A DNA stretch of 10,531 nt, taken from an uncultured Clostridia bacterium (GTDB lineage Bacteria > Bacillota > Clostridia > Christensenellales > Borkfalkiaceae). Under the pieces are notes generated by a model. It saw nothing but the letters and a program-made list of their open reading frames with translations, was not told the origin of the DNA and searched no databases. The stretch covers positions 1 through 10,531 of the forward strand of contig CATZIC010000066.1 in NCBI GenBank assembly GCA_958419945.1, in the 5' to 3' direction. Made by a program: the position numbers and the translations under genes. This document shows, piece by piece, positions 8,979 through 10,531 of this stretch (positions are counted from its first letter, which is position 1; each line of letters opens with the position of its first letter).

Positions 8979-10097
8979 ATGAACTATGCGATCATAACTT
9001 CGGCAGGAAGCGGAGAGCGCGCCAACTTAAAAACCGACAAAAATTTGTTCTTCTTTGACGGTAGCACCGTTATAGAAAAAACCGTTTCGGTGTTTTTGAA
9101 GGTTAAAAAAATCAATAGGATTATAGTTACCGTGCCCGAAAAAAGCCGTACGGTTTACGAAAAACTTTTATACAAACTTTCATCCAAAATAATAATCGTA
9201 AACGGCGGAGAAACGAGAACCCAATCGGTCAAAAACGCCCTAACCCTTTGCGACGGAGGCGTGGTCTTAATCCACGACGGCGCCCGGCCGTTTATAACGG
9301 AAAATCTTATTAAAAAGTGCCTCTATAAGGCGATTAACGAAGGAAATTGCGTGCCTGCGCTTAACCTTACAGATACCCTTGCGACAGTGGAAAACGGCAA
9401 AATCATAAAGACCGGACGGGACGGCTTTTTAAGCCTGCAAACCCCGCAGGCATTTATAACGGAAGAGATAAAAAAGGCGTACGGCAGCATTACGCCGAGC
9501 GACCTTTTTACCGACGATTGCGGAGTATACTGCAAATACATCGGTCGCGTGAACTTTATCGAGGGCGAAAAACAAAATATCAAACTTACCTATAAACAGG
9601 ACTTTGAAAATCTTCTTCCCAAAAAAACGGGAATAGGTTACGACCTTCACACCCTCGTACCAAACAGAAAACTTATCCTCGGCGGCGTAGATATTCCGCA
9701 CGAAAAAGGACTTTTGGGCCATAGCGACGCAGACGTTATAATCCACGCTATTATGGACGCAATGTTGTCTGCATGCTCGCTAAAAGATATAGGACATTAT
9801 TTTCCTGATACCGACCCAAAATATAAAGATATATCCAGCGCAATTTTACTTAAAAAAGTGTTGCAGATTATAAAAAAACAGGGCTATAAGCCCGTTAACT
9901 TAAGTTTGGTTATAATGGCGGAAAAGCCAAAGCTATCCCCATACGTTGAAAAAATAAAGGATTCCCTTGCCAAACTTTTAAAGATTTCCCCTAAAAATGT
10001 AGGCATCACCTGCACCACTACCGAGGGTGTAGGCCTCGTCGGCAGAGAGACCGCAATCGCTTCCTACGCCGTTATAACCCTCTCCCCTGCATTGTAA
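8979..10097 (+). CDS. ispDF: bifunctional IspD/IspF (MEP-pathway fusion)
   Basis: A 372-residue fusion catalysing two MEP isoprenoid steps: transfer of CMP to methylerythritol phosphate (IspD part, about 1-213) and cyclisation of the phosphorylated product to MEcPP with loss of CMP (IspF part, about 216-372). The intermediate IspE kinase is not in the window. IspD shows AGSGER with Arg14, Lys21, IHDGARPF (98-105), Arg147 before QTPQ (154-157), TDD (178-180) and Lys202. IspF shows GYDLH (220-224, metal ligands Asp222 and His224), HSDADV (248-253), His256, FPDTDP (275-280) and TTTE (346-349). All main catalytic positions are kept, though the IspD N terminus (KNLFFF) and the IspF loop after TTTE (GVGLVGRETA) are divergent. 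The linker is only a few residues. The ATG at 8979 is preceded by AGGGGGG (8964-8970). A terminator follows. Confidence 0.96.
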   Translation: MNYAIITSAGSGERANLKTDKNLFFFDGSTVIEKTVSVFLKVKKINRIIVTVPEKSRTVYEKLLYKLSSKIIIVNGGETRTQSVKNALTLCDGGVVLIHDGARPFITENLIKKCLYKAINEGNCVPALNLTDTLATVENGKIIKTGRDGFLSLQTPQAFITEEIKKAYGSITPSDLFTDDCGVYCKYIGRVNFIEGEKQNIKLTYKQDFENLLPKKTGIGYDLHTLVPNRKLILGGVDIPHEKGLLGHSDADVIIHAIMDAMLSACSLKDIGHYFPDTDPKYKDISSAILLKKVLQIIKKQGYKPVNLSLVIMAEKPKLSPYVEKIKDSLAKLLKISPKNVGITCTTTEGVGLVGRETAIASYAVITLSPAL

Positions 10098-10110
10098 TAT
10101 TTTAATATAA

Positions 10111-10150
10111 AAAAGCGACAACTTTCTTTTGAAAATTGTCGTTTCTTTTT
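10111..10150. terminator. bidirectional terminator after ispDF
   Basis: An 11-bp stem with one mismatch (10116-10126 with 10131-10141) has a TTTT loop. On the plus strand it is followed by TTTCTTTTT, suiting the ispDF transcript. On the minus strand it is followed by six T (complement of 10114-10109). It begins 18 bases after the ispDF stop, and the displaced tRNA 3' end abuts its right side. Confidence 0.8.
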
Positions 10151-10170
10151 GGTAGAGACGAGGGGACTCG
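10149..10170 (-). repeat. displaced copy of the tRNA 3' end (direct repeat copy 1)
   Basis: This 22-base stretch is identical to 10307-10328. Bases 10308-10328 of the second copy are the last 21 bases of the tRNA gene (T-loop from C56, T-stem 3' strand, acceptor 3' strand, CCA); the remaining base flanks the gene. Flanking bases differ on both sides. No D-arm or anticodon arm precedes this copy, so it is only a fragment. The pattern resembles the att-like remnant left when DNA inserts at a tRNA 3' end, or a decayed tandem tRNA. Confidence 0.85.
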
Positions 10171-10264
10171 CTCCGCAAACTCCGTTTGCTATCACGCCTG
10201 TGCGGCAAACACAACACCGTTGTGTTTGGTCGCCTTGCGACTTCCCGCCCGTTCGAGCCCCCTC
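10160..10264. repeat. hairpin-rich cassette with imperfect terminal inverted repeats
   Basis: The ends GAGGGGACTCG (10160-10170) and CGAGCCCCCTC (10254-10264) are inverted repeats matching at 10 of 11 positions. Between them are three perfect hairpins, each with a three-base loop: 10175-10189 (6-bp stem), 10206-10228 (10-bp stem) and 10229-10241 (5-bp stem), the last two directly adjacent. No convincing coding sequence or complete tRNA fold is present. It may be a small non-autonomous element or a dispersed palindromic repeat. The left end lies within the tRNA-derived repeat. Confidence 0.5.
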
Positions 10265-10272
10265 TTTTACAC

Positions 10273-10308
10273 AAGCAAAAAGGAAGGCTATTGCCTTCCC
10301 TTTTGCTT
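10273..10308 (-). terminator. intrinsic terminator of the tRNA
   Basis: A 16-bp stem with one mismatch (10273-10288 with 10293-10308) has a four-base loop. On the minus strand the core reads GGGAAGGC-loop-GCCTTCC followed by TTTTT, directly after the tRNA CCA; the stem overlaps the last tRNA base. The reverse strand has CTTTT after the core, so it may also work weakly the other way. Confidence 0.8.
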
Positions 10309-10384
10309 GGTAGAGACGAGGGGACTCGAACCCATGACCTCACGGATGTGGACCGTGCGCTCTAACCAACTGAGCTACGCCTCC
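10308..10384 (-). tRNA. tRNA, read as Val (anticodon CAC)
   Basis: A 77-base cloverleaf with encoded CCA. The D-arm pairs fully (GCTC/GAGC), with T8, A14, G18-G19 and A21 present. The anticodon stem CACGG/CCGTG is perfect, giving loop TCCACAT and anticodon CAC (10350-10348), decoding GUG. The T-loop is TTCGAGT. Oddities: position 33 is C instead of the near-universal U; the T-stem has a U50-C64 mismatch; and the acceptor stem GGAGGCG/CGTCTCT contains G1-U72 and G5-U68 wobbles. Shifting the loop by one would give CCA (Trp) with U33 but would break the stem. That it is a tRNA gene is clear; the isotype is less certain, and reduced function is possible. Confidence 0.85.
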
Positions 10385-10394
10385 GTACTTAAAA

Positions 10395-10423
10395 AGCCTA
10401 CCACTTTTTTGAAATTCTGTCAA
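10395..10423 (-). promoter_or_regulatory. promoter of the tRNA gene
   Basis: A perfect TTGACA (10423-10418) and TAGGCT (10400-10395) are 17 bases apart on the minus strand. TGG directly before the -10 makes it an extended -10 type, which would compensate for the weak hexamer. Start near 10388, about four bases before the mature tRNA 5' end. Confidence 0.65.
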
Positions 10424-10531
10424 CAAATTAGGACATATTTATTAAAATAATGGTTTACAGTCCTTATTTAGACAAAATTCGGAAATGACTTTTCGGCAAA
10501 ATAAAAACATGAAAATTTTTTAAAAATCGGG

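Noticed and set aside
10136..10450. 104-codon plus-strand open frame across the repeat and tRNA
   Set aside because: It reads through the antisense of a tRNA and its terminators and starts at TTG without a ribosome binding site; typical spurious translation of tRNA-containing DNA.
10424..10531. Possible gene start at the right edge
   Set aside because: AT-rich sequence with only very short frames and no ribosome binding site; no gene, RNA or repeat could be supported.

Overview
The window looks like chromosomal core-gene DNA from a Bacillota/Clostridia-like bacterium, possibly one of the uncultured gut lineages. The evidence is beta and beta' subunits of Gram-positive type (no large insertion in the beta' trigger loop), strong AAGGAGG-like ribosome binding sites, consensus TTGACA-17-TATAAT promoters, a Bacillus-type RqcP, and moderate GC genes separated by AT-rich spacers. 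Genus cannot be read from the sequence.

Left part (1-8287, minus strand, read right to left): rpoB, then rpoC 17 bases later, a hairpin after rpoC, a 269-base spacer with its own promoter, and rpsL (S12), whose str-operon partners would lie beyond the left edge. rpoB and rpoC make the two large RNA polymerase subunits; S12 is the decoding-site protein of the 30S subunit. rpoB is not preceded by rplJ/rplL. It has a near-perfect promoter and a structured leader of roughly 200 bases.

Middle (8288-10097): a divergent promoter region, then plus-strand rqcP (ribosome quality control S4-domain protein) and ispDF, a fused two-domain enzyme for two steps of the MEP isoprenoid pathway. A terminator-like hairpin separates the two genes.

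Right part (10098-10531): the ispDF terminator, a hairpin-rich stretch, and a minus-strand tRNA, read as Val(CAC), with its own promoter and terminator. The last 21 bases of the tRNA gene plus one flanking base recur exactly as a displaced copy 158 bp away, the pattern left by insertion at a tRNA 3' end or by tRNA gene duplication and decay. Bases 10424-10531 show no gene.

Most of the window is ordinary housekeeping sequence, and no multi-gene novel system is visible. The points worth a second look are: Arg at S12 position 88, a site where K-to-R gives streptomycin resistance in other bacteria; a 48-bp in-frame tandem repeat building an acidic tail on beta; a beta-subunit insertion of about 90 residues; and the odd tRNA with its duplicated 3' end and hairpin cassette.
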